From Cylicocyclus nassatus (lineage: Eukaryota > Nematoda > Chromadorea > Rhabditida > Strongylidae), in the NCBI GenBank assembly GCA_958299035.1, contig CATQJL010000001.1:27507521-27571520 (forward strand): 64,000 bases of DNA, given 5' to 3'. Positions 1 to 11,963 of the stretch are shown here, piece by piece (the stretch's first letter is position 1; the number at the start of each line of letters is the position of its first letter). Position numbers and translations under genes: made by a program. The notes beneath the pieces were generated by a model. The model was not told the origin of the DNA. It saw nothing but the letters and a program-made list of their open reading frames with translations, and did no database searches.

Positions 1-2323
1 CATGTTAAGTAACCTCTGGGCCAAGTCCAAGCAGATTCTGAGAGTTCTCAATGTTGGACCACCCAAGTAATGTGATTATTTTCAGACATGATTAACTATA
101 TTTCTATGAGAATTTAGCTAACTCTTTTTGTACTCAACACAAAGCTTTACTTCCTACTTACCCAACTATGTATCCTGCTTCAAACAACCATCGAATTATG
201 GAATTAGAAGCAAGCCAAAATCTCGTTGGGCCAATTCGCTTTAATGGCTGTGCTTTCACCAGATTTTAATCAGAGCGAAGAAAATTAATCAGACTCAAAT
301 TACTCCCATAAAACTACAAGACTCAGACTGTCAGATCATACATATAATGTCTGCTAGAATTTTTTCTGGAGGTAAGTTAATGAGTTGTAACATAACTCCA
401 GAAAAGCTGTGACTGCCACACCTTTTTATTGGTGCTACACCCCACTAGCTTACCTTCAAACTGAGTCTTTGATTTGTTTATATGGTTGCTACTGCTAGAC
501 CTTCTTCTCCACATAGCAGAAAATTCATTCAAAAGGGTTTTTCCTAGGGAAAGTATTGGGTTACGAGAAAATGCTGAGCACTACGACGTGTGATTCGCGA
601 GGCAGGGGGGAAAGAACAAGTATATTCGAAAGCATAGTCCTCGTAGGTTTCACAAAAGTGATTTGAGCCTTTTCTCTACTCTGAGATATTGAGAGCGAAA
701 AATGGGGCAAACGAGAATTCGGCTTGCTCTTCATTGCAGAGTTTAAAGGTTAGTTGAAATGAGATTTTTAATGTTGAGAGCAAAGAAGTAGTAGTACCTT
801 GCAGTAAGTGCAAAAAGAAATAGTGGTACTTTTCCATTATCCGTACCCATTTTTTCAAAGAAGGATATAACTTCTTCTATCGTACCATATTTGATCACAA
901 CTTCATAGGATGGAGTGTCAAGCTTCCGTCACGTGTCAAAAAAATTTGACATTTCATCTACATGTTCGAAACGTTTAACTAAGAGTTTGTGTTGCCTTAG
1001 CTAGCGACGTGATTCTTATTCATTTTTAGTCAATAGTAGTCGCATTTCTGATTGAAAACAGTATCAAAATGAACATTATTATCACAATAACATCATTCTG
1101 TCATTCATAAACAGATTAGACTTGCCCAAATTAGAGAAGATAGGGACTCATCATCAAGTGGACAAAACAAGTAGTTGCGAGGAACTCTAGGCCATCATTT
1201 ATAGTCTCGTCTGACTAGATTCGCAAGATGAAAAGTTTGAAGAGAAGGACAATGCTGAATCATTGCTAAAAACCATTAAGATGCCCTGTATAAGTTCTAG
1301 GTTTTTTTTTCGCTTATAGAAAACAATTAAACAGCTTTGAGATAATCACAGATGCTCTCTTACCTCACCGGCAATGACTTCGAAAAAAAAAAACGTGTCA
1401 AAATAGACCATTCTTGTCAATATTCTCATGACACGTGGCAGAGAGGCTGTCCTCGTGACTCTATAAAAAATTGTTCCTAGACTAAAAACGTGTTTTATGA
1501 GAGCCTTTTGAAAAGATGGGTCCGGATAACGGAAAAGTACCGAAACAGTTTGCTCATCTTTGAAACAAAGCTAGCATGTTCGAAAATGACCACCTCACTT
1601 GAGTGTTCTAATATCTGGAAACCTCAGAATTCGCTAAAAATTGGCCCGCAGGGGTTATTAGACATGCTAACTACAAAATGATGTTCCTATGCTTTTAGGT
1701 TTTATTTATTTTTTACTGTGCATGTAAGAGGTCAGACAAAACACCAGTATTATTATGCTGTACAATAGCCTACGAAACATTGTTGACTGACATTATGTCG
1801 TTAACATCACTATCACCTTAATAACGACCCCCCCTCTTCCCCCTTTCCTTAATTCCTTACGACCCACCAGACGTGGCGTGCCACACCCCACGCTGATCCT
1901 GATCAGCATTGTAGAAAATCTTTTGCACTCCATAGGGGCCATCCTCATCCACCGACGCATACAACTGATCTTACACCAATCTCGAACTCGAAATGCAATA
2001 GCGACATGTGTTCAAATGAGATAAGATCGGTCTTCAACAATTATAAACTTTACTGCGGATTAGGTAATGATCAAAAAAGGCTGTGTCCCGTTTTTTCTCG
2101 TACAAAATGAAAAACTTGTATATTCAGTGTTTTTTTGGCGAACAACTGCAAGCATGGTTGGTTTATTGAAGCATAAGGCGTAAGGATTTCTAGACTTTTA
2201 CTTTCTAGACTTTCTTATCCCAACTGTGAAAGTCGATTTTAGAATTTAAAACTTTTCAAAAAAATTTTTATGTTATGTTCATGAAGTGTAGACAGCATGA
2301 ATGAGCAACTTCTACATTAGTGC
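1..2323. other. AT-rich stretch, no recognised gene
   Basis: I see no convincing gene here. Short open segments exist on both strands, for example a 50-60 codon plus-strand segment ending near 270 and a minus-strand segment running off the left edge. None has splice sites or a recognisable family that would support it. A diverged inverted repeat sits at 823-1547. Confidence 0.5.
823..1547. repeat. Diverged inverted-repeat element (MITE-like)
   Basis: The segment at 823-860 read on the minus strand and the segment at 1505-1547 read on the plus strand share about 38 nt with few mismatches, around ATGGGTNCGGATAANGG. Similarity fades toward the middle, but both sides carry CACGTGTCA-type motifs around 930 and 1420. 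This looks like an old foldback MITE. No transposase or clear target duplication is visible, so the exact ends are uncertain. Confidence 0.4.
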
Positions 2324-2326
2324 TTA

Positions 2327-2738
2327 AAGGCAGTGTCTCACCAAAATTTAGTTGCCGAGATTTTTTGCATTTTGCAAGCCTGTCGGACCCTGTCTAGCAC
2401 TGTATGGGCTTGAAATCGTACGAAGTGTCCGAAATCCGCGTTTTCTGGAAAGCCCCGCGGAAGCAACGTGGACCTTCCAACTTCAGCCTCAGCCACAGTG
2501 GCAGCAACAGAGGGGAGGTAGATGCCAAGTGGAGGGACATGTTCTAACGCGTAAGGGGGGAGACCGAAGGAGTCGTCCGCGCGTACCAAGTTGCTCTCCG
2601 CGTACCACTTTGAGCGAATTTTTCTCAGCGTGGAGGGGGTCAAATTGAGTGGGACTTGTTGCAGTGGCCTATTCAGAGGTCCCGACAAAAGAATATGTAA
2701 AGATCCGCGCGACCTCATTTTTGGTGAGACGCTGCCTT
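2327..2738. mobile_element. TA-flanked MITE, AAGGCAG termini
   Basis: The left end AAGGCAGTGTCTCACCAAAA is matched in reverse complement by the right end TTTTGGTGAGACGCTGCCTT with two differences. TA dinucleotides flank both ends. The interior is GC-rich and carries an open 150-codon minus-strand frame, which I read as chance because it runs through the inverted termini. The termini resemble those at 23223-23579 and 26584-27651 (AAGGCACCGTCCACC), so these may form one superfamily. Confidence 0.7.
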
Positions 2739-3071
2739 TAATACACCGCGTTTCAGCGAGATAGAGGGTTGGAATGCGATTTGCGTACATCGGAAAAGCC
2801 GCTGCCGCCTATTTGTGTAGGGGCTGTAGGGAGAACATTTATGGACAAACAGCTCTGCAAACGTCTATGACTGTGCGCATTTGTTGCGGTAGCAGAGTGG
2901 CAACACTCTTTTTTTGCCTACATCATTATTATGAAGACTTCTGATTGACTGCACAAATCCTGTCGATTACAGAAAACGGGAGCAACGCGATGTTTGCAAA
3001 TATGTCAACACAGCTGAACATATTGGCGTCATTGTTGGTGTTGCGCATCGTGTTATATTCAGTCCAGCGGT

Positions 3072-3131
3072 TGATGATGTAGTGACTGATGATATAGTGA
3101 CTGATGATGCAGTGGCTGATGATGTAGTGGA
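3072..3131. repeat. Four-unit 15-bp tandem repeat
   Basis: Four consecutive 15-bp units follow the pattern TGATGATGTAGTGAC with one or two substitutions each. It is a short minisatellite outside the foldback element that begins near 3352. No function is visible. Confidence 0.8.
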
Positions 3132-3388
3132 TGACTTGAGGATCATGCTAGTTTCCGCGGTGCTAGTTGTAGCCTTTGCTATCTCGTAGAATATATCACC
3201 ATTTTTAAGCCGTCTGAAAATAGAAAGAAATTTTTTTGGTACAGTGACAGTTCTGCGCAAGTGCTTTATAAAATTATCCGGTTGGTTTTTTCGATGCGTA
3301 ATGCATAGATGTTCCCAGTTTGTGTGAACACAAATTTCAACTCTTCAAGTATTATACAGTTGCAGCGGTAGAATTTGTCCAAAATTGT

Positions 3389-3452
3389 GGGATTGTCGAG
3401 ATTCGCGGGATTTGCGACTTCATGGGGTTTGCGGAATTCGCGGGATTTGCGA
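3389..3452. repeat. Left-arm minisatellite
   Basis: Imperfect repeats of GGGATTTGCG, GGGATTGTCG and GGAATTCGCG occupy the start of the left foldback arm. The right arm carries a longer version of the same repeat in inverse orientation, so the two arms differ in repeat number. Confidence 0.65.
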
Positions 3453-4260
3453 AACAAGCGGTGTTTAGCTACTTCTTCTAAAACAACTTTATATGAAATC
3501 TGCAAGAAGAATCGGCTTCAGCTTCATGAGACGAAACCTTTGGTTTACGGCATGTCCGTAATTCATGGTGACACGGTAGTCATATGATGATAACTTGTTA
3601 TTTTATGGTAAAGCTTTTGTGAACATTTATCACAGCGTAAATCGCGAATAGCAGGTTTTGGTACGAAGTCCTCATTACCGAGAACTATCGCGAAAAATTA
3701 GGCAGTTTTTATTTACCCTTAACACTGAAATAAGCATTTGATCATTTACCACTGATAATATCACATTTTGGGATCATTTTTGGCTTATGGTAAGAAAAGT
3801 ACTGTAAGAAACACTGAGTGAATTTCTATCGCTCTTTCTCTCATTATAAGTGGTCTACAGGTTTTTCTACTTCTATTGCTCGGTGCAATTGGTAGGTCCC
3901 TCGCTGCAGCAATCGATCGGTTTCTCATTGGCACATGCCATTGCTGCTAATTCTTACCTTAAATGGTTTTTTTGTCTCAACTCGCTTCACACCGAAGCCT
4001 GTGCTGAGATGCTGCACCTACGTGAAAGATGAACGTGGAAATCGACAGCATGAATTCAAAGCCATTCTTATCTGTTGTTGTCATTGATACCATCATTTTA
4101 TCATTTATCCCTGATGATATCACAAATCATATTATTTTTCACATACAGTAAAAAGTGCTTTAGAAAACGCTGTTCGAGTTTTCATCGCTCTATCTCTTAG
4201 TGAGAACAATTTAGAACGACATGGTTTATCCAGAATTCACCATCTATTTTCTTTGATGAG

Positions 4261-4830
4261 TAGTGTACGGCTAATTCTTGGCGCCCCATAATCTACAGAG
4301 AAAATACTATCGTAAGGTTCTTGCTGGAATCTACTAGGGGCAATACGCGCTGCTTCACACCTTTACGAAGAGACGTCCGCAGAAAGTTTCAAGAATACTG
4401 AAATTGGAATATCAAGTACATGCTTTATAGAGAAAGATTCGCCTTGATGAGCTGAGCACAATGTTTTTCGGAATCAGAAAATATTCACTCCAAAGGAAGT
4501 TACGGCGAGTAGAATTTGAAAACTCGTGATTTTTGCAGAATTTAACAACGCTTCTATCTTTTTTGGCAAGAAAGCGGTTACTTTCTAGCGCACTATAATC
4601 TACAGGAGAAGCGCTATCGAATACTTACTGTTGTCTTTTATGTGTGATGTGCGCTGCGTTGCATCCTTGCAAAAAGCGTCCGCAGACAAATTGGAGAAAA
4701 CTTAAAACGATATATTGAGAACATGCTGTAAACTAAAAGATTTGAATTGATAAGCTAAACACAACGCTTCTTTCGGATTTAGAACACATTCATTCCTAAA
4801 GAAGTTATGACGCTGCGTAGTTTGCGTGAT
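4261..4830. repeat. Diverged direct duplication, period about 307 bp
   Basis: Two copies of a roughly 260-bp segment follow one another. Shared landmarks are ATAATCTACAG (4288 and 4595), GTCCGCAGA, and a block containing TGAGCTNANCACAA. They lie in the unpaired middle of the foldback element. No open frame is shared by the copies. Confidence 0.55.
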
Positions 4831-5916
4831 TCGCGTGATTCCGCGGAAACTGGAATGTCGCAAAACTCCTAGAACGGTGCGGACTTTCGCAAAACCCCCG
4901 GAAGTTCACGACATACAAAGAAAATCTGCACGTTTTGGGCTATTGTAGATAGCAAGAAGTAGAGTAGAGCATAGGAGAATTTTAAAAAAACCTGGATACA
5001 GAGGCAACCGCCCATGTACGCGCATCGTTCGCGCGCGTGTGGACTCTGATGGAATGATGCTCGAGCACGCCGTTTGCGCCGTTTCGCACCTTAGACCGAT
5101 CGCCTTCGTGGATCTGGATCTTGCCCATACGCAGAAAACAGAAGTGTTCAGCTCATAGTTGAAACTCCTGTTGACAGGCGACTCGCATTCCCAGTTTATA
5201 GAGCGATGAAATTTTCTGAAAGAGCAACGTCTCTAAGGAGACGGTGTCATGCGCATAATGAGCAATCAATCGATTGCTGCAGTGAGGGATCGGATCTATC
5301 TATAACACCACAAGCGCAACTGTACCGAAAAAGCCTGTAGATCACATACTACAAGAGATAGAGCGATGAAAACTCGCACAGCGTTTCCTAAAGTACTTTT
5401 TACTGTATGTGAAAAATAATATAATTTGTGGTATCATCAGGGATAAATGATAAAATGATGGTATCAATGACAACGACAGATAAGAATGGCTTTAAATTCA
5501 TGTTGTCGATTCCCACGTTCATTCAATTTAGCGATAGAATTTCACTCAGCGTTTCCTACAGTACTTTTCTTACCATATGCCAAAAATGATCCAAAACTGT
5601 GATATTATCAGTGATAAATGATCAAATGCTTGTATAAGCTTTAAGGGTAAATAAAAACTGCCCACTTCACGATAGTTTTCGATAATGAGAACTTCGTACC
5701 AGAATCTGCTAGTCGCGATTTACGCTGTGATAAATGTTCACAAAAGCCTTACCATAGAAAATAGCAAGGTATCACCATATGACTACCGTGTCACCATGAA
5801 TTACGTTACCATGCCGTACACCAAAAGATTCATCTCATCAAGCTGAAGCCGATTCTTCTTGCAGATTTCATATAAGGTTGTTTTAGAAGAAGTTACAGCT
5901 GAATACCGCTTGTCTC

Positions 5917-6040
5917 GCAAATCCCGCGAATCCCGCAAATCCCGTAAAGTCGCGAATCCCGCGAATCTCGACAATCCCGCGAGTCCCGACAATCCCGCGA
6001 ATCCCGACAATCCCGCGAATCCCGACAATCCCGCAATTTT
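5917..6040. repeat. Right-arm minisatellite of GCGAATCCCGACAATCCC units
   Basis: About ten short units alternate between AATCCCGCG and GACAATCCCG. The cleanest part (5960-6035) is a 24-bp higher-order unit repeated almost perfectly. The expansion here relative to the left arm suggests replication slippage after the element formed. Confidence 0.8.
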
Positions 6041-6069
6041 GGACAAATTCTACCGCTGCAACTGTATTA

Positions 6070-7949
6070 CATTTCTCTGCGTTTTTATCCGTCAACATTA
6101 AACGTGCTTATGTCCACTTTTGTGAGAACGGCGGATGGTCAAAACGAAAAACAAAGCTTCTATTTCCAACTATCAGGTTGTGACATGATGCACCAAAATA
6201 GGTGAAAACCGCGATAAGTTATTCTCCCACATTACAGATAGGCTCCACAGAACCACTTTACAAATAAAAAGCTATGAACGTTGTGCAAATGTTCGAACAC
6301 GTGCTGGAAAACTTACTTTGCTCTGTTGAGCGTACTTCAGAAATTTATTACTTTGGAAGAATAACCTATTGCGATCTTAACCCATTTTTCTCACCATAAT
6401 TAGTCAAAACCGCAATGTTTCTCTCCCACATATCTATTATATCCAGGACCGGTAGTAATCCCCCGACCTGGCAGGTAGTCTCGCCGGCAGTTCGCCGGCA
6501 CCTCACCATGAGGTCGCCAAAAGCTAAGGTCCCAAATCTAGGCCGTCTCAAACCTTTTTTTAAGAGATATCCTGGACGAAGGTGCCACCGCGACTTTAGA
6601 AAAGCGCCCGAAATTTGGAGTTTCAGGAGATTTCCTGTGAAAAAATTAAGTTTGGGAGGAGCTGCCTGCAATCTCGCGAGCTCAGTTGCCGGCAACCTGC
6701 GAGCAGCTCGTTCAAATTTGCGGGTGGCAGTTGTTGGTAGGTCAGAAAGTACGAGAAATAGCGTGCTCTTTTGAGAGAGAAAGTTGCCGGCATTTCGACA
6801 TACTCCTACCACGTCTGGTGCTGGCACCTCGCCGACGGCGTCTGTGAGTTTGGGAGTTGCGGCAACACCACACAATTTACTCTCAGTAACGAATCCAAAA
6901 TTCTATTTTTTCTAAATTATCTTATTTGTCATTAGCTGGTTTTTTTCCTCTTCAAATTGATAATCTGTGCGAAATAGAGACTCAGTAATATAGCTAAGCA
7001 TCAGTGAGCATCACCTTCTCTATTGCAGTTCCTTCATCTTTCGTTTTCGCGTGTCCGTGCCGATTAGCTGTTCGAGTGAACAAAGTCTGCATCGCACAGT
7101 ATTGATCATGCCCCTTTACGGACGCCACTGGCCTGTGCCATCCTGTGACTGTTCTTCGAGAAACATAGGTGCCCGCGTAGTTGATTGGAAGCGCCCCGCT
7201 CTCAAAGTCGCTGCAGGAAGTTCGAGATGCGTAGTGAGAAAATTTTGCGGCGGAGTGCGTCGTAAAACTTCTTGTAAATTTAGGGATTAGACTTAGCTGA
7301 TATAAGACTATCAAGATCTATGGCCCTCCGCGAGCTGCTGAAGAAGTTGGCGACTTCCCGTGATGTGTGCCAAAACTCGTCAGTATTTATGATGCCTTCA
7401 GGTAGATAGATTAGTACCGGTCAAGGGAACCATTCTATATAAATCTCTAGGAAATCAAACTACAATGCTATATGCCTCCGGCATCGTGTTTGAACTCTTG
7501 CACCAACTTTGATCTACACGAAGAATGCAGCCAAGAACTAAAAAGATCTTTGTGTTCTGAAAATGATGAAAAATTGGAAATGATGTGCAGTATAAGTATC
7601 TTCTTTTTGAGTAGAAGAAAAGTGGGTTTTTGGTTTGCCAAAGGATTGGGAGCTTTCCGCGCCAGTAATCACGCTAGCCTTCATAACGCAAATTTTTAGC
7701 CTTTCGCAAGAAATAGTGAAGCAAATAGCGAAAATGAGATTCAAACGCACACGAACTACGAGCTGAGCAGCCACTTTCTTGTGTTCCCTTTCCAAGCACG
7801 TTTTATAAGAACCTCAACCAGTACCTGAGGCAGACGTCAAATTCAGAATTTTATCCTAAACGTTTTTACTGCTTACACACAGCCAAAACTATGCCGCCGC
7901 GCTAACTTGACTTATTCGGAAATGTTTGAATATAAAGAAGTTCCCCCCT
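6070..7949. other. Gene-poor stretch with GC-rich islands
   Basis: Two GC-rich islands (about 6450-6870 and 7040-7290) stand out from AT-rich flanks. Long open frames across them on both strands lack recognisable domains or splice context. Sequence at 6198-6235 (AAAACCGCGATAAG, CTCCCACAT) is repeated in diverged form at 6403-6432. I read these islands as unidentified repeats and call no gene. Confidence 0.4.
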
Positions 7950-8394
7950 CCCCTCCCCCCCACAATAGTCGGCCGCCTCAACCTAGCCTGGGGGTGACAC
8001 TGGGTGTCGAACCGCGATGCACAGCCGAGTGTATACTCCGGCAGGGCCTCCCAAGCTTTTAGGAGTTCGACGTTTCCGGTTTTGGCCGGATGCTTAGCTA
8101 AGAGCCGGCAGGGTCAGATCCCCCGCCGTGACTTTCTCTGGTCGCTAGGCGGTCCCTTCCCGCTCCACATCCGGATCAGCGATTGCCCCGTGGAAATCAA
8201 GAGTTGGCATAGTGAGTCTGCTCTTGTAGGGGAAAAATCTTCATTACTCTTTCAACGAAGAGAAGAAAAATAAACGTTGCACATCGGATCTTGCCTACGG
8301 CGCCGGCGGTAGCAAGAATGTTGTCAGGATATTCAGGCCTTTCGGATTGGACAAAAACGACGCGTCTGCCCGGACGACACACCATGGACACTGC

Positions 8395-9060
8395 CTGATG
8401 CTCTGCACCTACAACGTCAGGACAGCCTCCACAAACGTCAACCTCCACGCTCTCTTCGACGCTGCAAAGCACATCAAGCACATTATCGCTCTGCAGGAGA
8501 CGAAGTCCAGGAAGAAAAATGTGCGACAGATGAGTGATGGGACTCTCATCATTCATACTGAAAAGGTTTCATCACGAAAGTTGGAGGAGTCGGTTTTGTC
8601 GTCCACCCATCTATCGTCCAACTTGTCGATTCGCATGAGATCCTGTCACCTCGACTAACCATCCTACAACTAAGACCTCCACGTCAGAAGACCATCAGCA
8701 TCATCAACTGTTACTCGCCAACATCAGCAGATTACGACTCAGAACTAGATGCTTTTTATGAAGACGTGAAGGAGGTTGTTCACAACGAAAAGTTTTTTTA
8801 CAATCTTTGTTGTGGGCGACTTCAACGCGAAAATTAGGATGCCACTAAAAAAGGAAAATAGGATCGGAAGTTTGGATATGCACACCGGAATAAAAACGGC
8901 AACCATCTCGTTAAGCTTTCTCCGCCTCACGACTTTTCCATGGAATCTTTATGAAGAAAGATCATCACCGGTGGACATGGGAGTCGTCCAACGGAACAAC
9001 TCGCGCGAAGATCGACACATTCTCACCGAAGGTGAAAGTGGAGGTTGCTTGATGTCTCAA
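8395..9060 (+). pseudogene. RTE apurinic/apyrimidinic endonuclease domain relic
   Basis: An APE-type endonuclease would nick target DNA to prime reverse transcription. The open segment from about 8395 reads LCTYNVRTASTNVN and then IIALQETK, matching the N-terminal Asn and the QE(T)K motif of the family. The frame shifts near 8570. A later frame gives VGGVGFVVHPS and INCYSPTS, and another near 8808 gives VVGDFNAKI with the catalytic GDFNA motif. At least two frameshifts separate these pieces. The C-terminal SDH motif is not recognisable in the decayed part after 9000. Confidence 0.85.
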
Positions 9061-9739
9061 TAGTTCTACTTCTGCAGTGGCTCCGGTCTCCTTCGAGCGA
9101 AAATACGGTTTATTCGAAAGCTGGAAAAGAAGGTTTGCCACAGCGTCGCAAGAAGGAAAGAAGTCGTTTACGGTAGCAGGTTAGAAGAGCTCATATCAAG
9201 TTGCGATTGGCCAATCGAGGAGGACCCAGCGTGCGACTACAACCGGCTTCTGGAAGGATTGTGAACCTGTGGAGAGTGCGCCTCAACTTTTGAGAAGAGA
9301 GAACGTATTCAGAAGACACCAAGATATTGCTTGAAAGAAGAAGATTTCTGAGGCAGAATCGGAATGCGACCCATCTCGAGCGACTGATGGCCAACGCCAG
9401 TTGCAGAACGTTTTTGCAAGAGGATCTCAGGAACTACAGGCAAGTCACGATACTGGAAGCAGCCGAAGGAAGACGAAGTCTCAAGAAGTGCCGAAGGGGC
9501 TTTAAAATATTACGTACTGCTGGCTGCATTATTGAACGAAGACGGGACTCCAGTTTCTTCCCGGTGCAAGCAACCTCTTCCGCTCATCAACACTCGTGCA
9601 GATGCCCGTTGAAAAAACCACCAAGGATTCTACCTGCTGAAGTGCGTATTGCGATACTATGGAGACGTCCACGGCACCAGGACCAGATCATCTTCCGGTC
9701 GAACTTCTGCAAGCCGGAGGACACCGTTTACACGAGGTT

Positions 9740-11160
9740 GTAACGTCGCATTTGACATCTTATCTATAGAAGGAGAAGATTTCCGACCAGTGGAAAACAT
9801 CAAGAATCGTCCTTCTTTTCAAAAAGGGCGAACGGGAGGATCTTTGGAACTACCGCCCAATATGCCTGCTGAGTGTGCTCTACAAACTCTTCACGAAGAT
9901 TATCCTCGCTCGCATATCTAGAACACTGTTGAAGCTTAACTCCAAGAACAAGCTGGATTCCGCAAGTATTCAGTTGCATGGACCACATCCAGACGGTTTC
10001 GAGAGCCATAGAAGTCTGCCGGGAATACTGAGTGCCTCTCGTTCTAACCTTCGTCGACTATGAGGGCCTTTGACAGCGTCGAAACGAATGCCATTCTGTT
10101 AGCGCTAGTCGATCAAGGAGTGGACCCAGCTTACGTGAGGACATTGCCGACTGCTACAAGGACTGTACAACCCCTTCCTATAGCTGCATCGCTGTACAAC
10201 AACGATGCAGCTATAGGAAGGGGTTCGACAATGCGACTCTAATTCGCCAAAGCCGTTCACCGCGGCCTTGCAGTGGGTGATAAAGTCATGGACTGGGATG
10301 AAAGAGGCATACGAGTTTATGAGAGATTCCTGTTCAACCTTCGTTTTGCGGACGACATCGTTCTCTTCTCGAGCAGTATCACCGAAGCAGAGATGATGTT
10401 ATAGCAACTTAACAAAGTGGGAAAGAAGATCGGATTGCGAATCAATCGGAAGAAGACTTAGTTTATAGGGAACGTCCTTTGCGAAGATGCGGAATGGAGC
10501 TGGAAGGCACTCACATTATGGAGACTCCTCTTACGTGTATCTCGGACGTTCGATGAACATGGAGAACGACTTGAGGGAAGAACTCAACAGGAGAAGAAGA
10601 GCAGCCTGGGCCGCTTTCGGGCCCCTGAAGGAAACCACTAACCAACTGACGGATCCGGAGCTTCGTGCCTACCTATTCGACTCAACCGTTCTCCGGCGCT
10701 CTACTACGCAGCTGAGGCTTGGGCCGACACTGCAGTCACGTCGAAGGCTTTACGGACCACCTACAGAGCTCTCGAGCACAGTCTTTTGAAAATGACCCGA
10801 CACTAGCAACATCTAGTTGGAGTTCGCAGTAGAGGTATGAGAAGAATGTCCCGTCTTCATGACCTAGCGGAATACGTTGCAAGCGAAACACCGAGGACCT
10901 GTCACATCATGCGAAATGATGACAGATGGACATCGAGAACATCTGAGTGGATTTCTCGCGAAGCCAAACGTCCCCGATTAAGACTACCAACGAGATCGGC
11001 AGACGTGTTCGTGGAACGGTTGGACCGTGAAAGATCAGCTGGATACGATTATTGCACCTGGAACTCGTGGACGGCCATTGACGGCAACCAATAAGATTTT
11101 GAATGTCTGAAGCGAGGAACAGAGACAAATACAAACTCTTGTGCTGAGGCCTGCCACATG
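9740..11160 (+). pseudogene. RTE reverse transcriptase domain relic
   Basis: Fragments in different frames spell a reverse transcriptase: an LLFKKGEREDLWNYRP segment (9810-9860), LLSVLYKLFTKIILARIS (to about 9920), FDSVETNAILLALVDQGVD (10065-10122), LRFADDIVLFSS (10339-10374, with the FADD catalytic box at 10345-10356), SYVYLGRSMNMENDL (10529-10573), and DSTVL, MSRL and ERLDRERS near the C-terminus. Stops and frameshifts between pieces, plus a rearranged hairpin at 10169-10225, rule out function. Codon use is more GC-rich than the flanking DNA. Confidence 0.9.
10169..10225. repeat. Perfect 23-bp inverted repeat inside the RT relic
   Basis: Arms 10169-10191 and 10203-10225 are perfect reverse complements, separated by an 11-nt loop. 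Family members normally carry unrelated sequence on the two sides here. The right arm fits the expected IGKGV(R)QGD coding region in degraded form, so the left arm looks like a templated inverted copy of it. The short string GTACAAC occurs both just before the left arm and in the loop. Confidence 0.85.
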
Positions 11161-11177
11161 AAGACGGGCCATCTAAG

Positions 11178-11660
11178 TATCTAACAAGGAAGAGTTTCCA
11201 AGTCAGCTCGGCCAACCCGTATGAGTCATATATTACCATAACGAGCTTGAAACGTTGAGTCCAAATCTGCTTTCGGTTTTTGCGGAACATATCTCCGTAC
11301 GAAAGTATAAGCGTTTGAAAGTCCAAATTTGACAAGTCCTAAGTGGCATAAAAATGGCGAAAGCTCTACAATACCACGTGATAGTGCGTTATCTGTTGTG
11401 TATCAAGTATACTGACTCTAAGGGAGGAGCATAGCCTGTGGAAGTTGCTAGGTGCTCTTTTAACGCTTTTACTTGATTTTGAGCCACTTTTTTTTTAACA
11501 TGACAAATTTAGACCTTCAAAGGCTCATAACTTTTTTCGGAGAATTGTTCCGCAGAAAAGGAAAGCAGATTTGGAATCAGCGTTACAAGCGCGTTACGGT
11601 GAATTATGACACGTCTGGATTAGCCGAGCTGACTTGGGAACTCTCCCTTGTAAGTAAGTA
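11178..11660. mobile_element. Palindromic element, family P (ACAAGG...CCTTGT ends)
   Basis: The two halves are inverted copies over about 160 bp: the minus-strand reading of 11178-11335 and the plus-strand reading of 11500-11660 both encode similar artificial peptides (MSNLDFQTL... and MTNLDLQRL...). The peptide similarity follows from DNA inversion and does not indicate a gene. The ends CTAACAAGGA and CCTTGTAAGTAA resemble those at 44457, 51350 and 55990, which suggests one family. Confidence 0.65.
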
Positions 11661-11963
11661 ATTAAAGAAGTACCCTCGAGTCATTTGTAACTTAATATTT
11701 GAGACTGCACACTAGGCCCTATTAGCGACGGCCCCTTATTAATAACTTTCCAGTGAAACATTTTCTAGCTTAACAAAGTGTAGAAATGTGTGTTCTATTG
11801 ACTAAACGTAATCAAGAAAAACAAAAGAGACAAGGAAACAAGCAGAATCACTAAAATGAGCAGTATATAGTTTTGCTGTTCGTCAGATAACGTGTTTAGT
11901 GTGCACTAAGCATATTAAGTTAGGAATGACTCGACGATACGTGATTTTATAAGATCTGAAAAA

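Larger units (their letters stand above)
3352..6069. mobile_element. 2.7-kb foldback element with minisatellite-bearing arms
   Basis: The left arm from about 3352 reappears in reverse complement at the right, ending near 6069. Both ends read TACAGTTGCAGCGGTAGAAT. Each arm carries a G-rich minisatellite (GGGATTCGCGGGATTTGCG type) followed by several hundred bases of unique inverted sequence, including ATTTATCACAGCGTAAATCGCG. Segment order differs between arms: the block with CTGCAGCAATCGAT lies between two related blocks on the left (about 3850-3940) but inside both on the right (about 5245-5345). Arms containing tandem repeats resemble foldback/Galileo-type transposons of insects. That comparison is structural only. 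No transposase is visible. Confidence 0.65.
7950..11180 (+). mobile_element. Decayed RTE-clade LINE retrotransposon
   Basis: The element has a GC-rich 5' untranslated segment (about 7960-8330), an apurinic endonuclease remnant, a reverse transcriptase remnant and a 3' end with TCTAAGTATCTAA-type sequence near 11175. Length, about 3.2 kb, matches full-length nematode RTE elements. Order and motifs (TYNVRT, VGDFNAK, NYRPICLLSVLYKLF, FADD, YVYLGR) are those of the RTE clade. Multiple frameshifts and stops show it cannot be expressed as a single protein. It abuts a palindromic element at 11178. Confidence 0.9.

Noticed and set aside
2338..2790. 150-codon minus-strand open frame
   Set aside because: It spans a MITE including its inverted termini, so the frame is incidental.
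6366..6875. 169-codon minus-strand open frame, the longest in the window
   Set aside because: It lies in a GC-rich island where stops are rare. The opposite strand is open too, there is no recognisable domain, and codon pattern is not coding-like.
10907..11661. Similar peptides MSNLDFQTL and MTNLDLQRL as a possible gene family
   Set aside because: They are the inverted arms of a family P palindrome.
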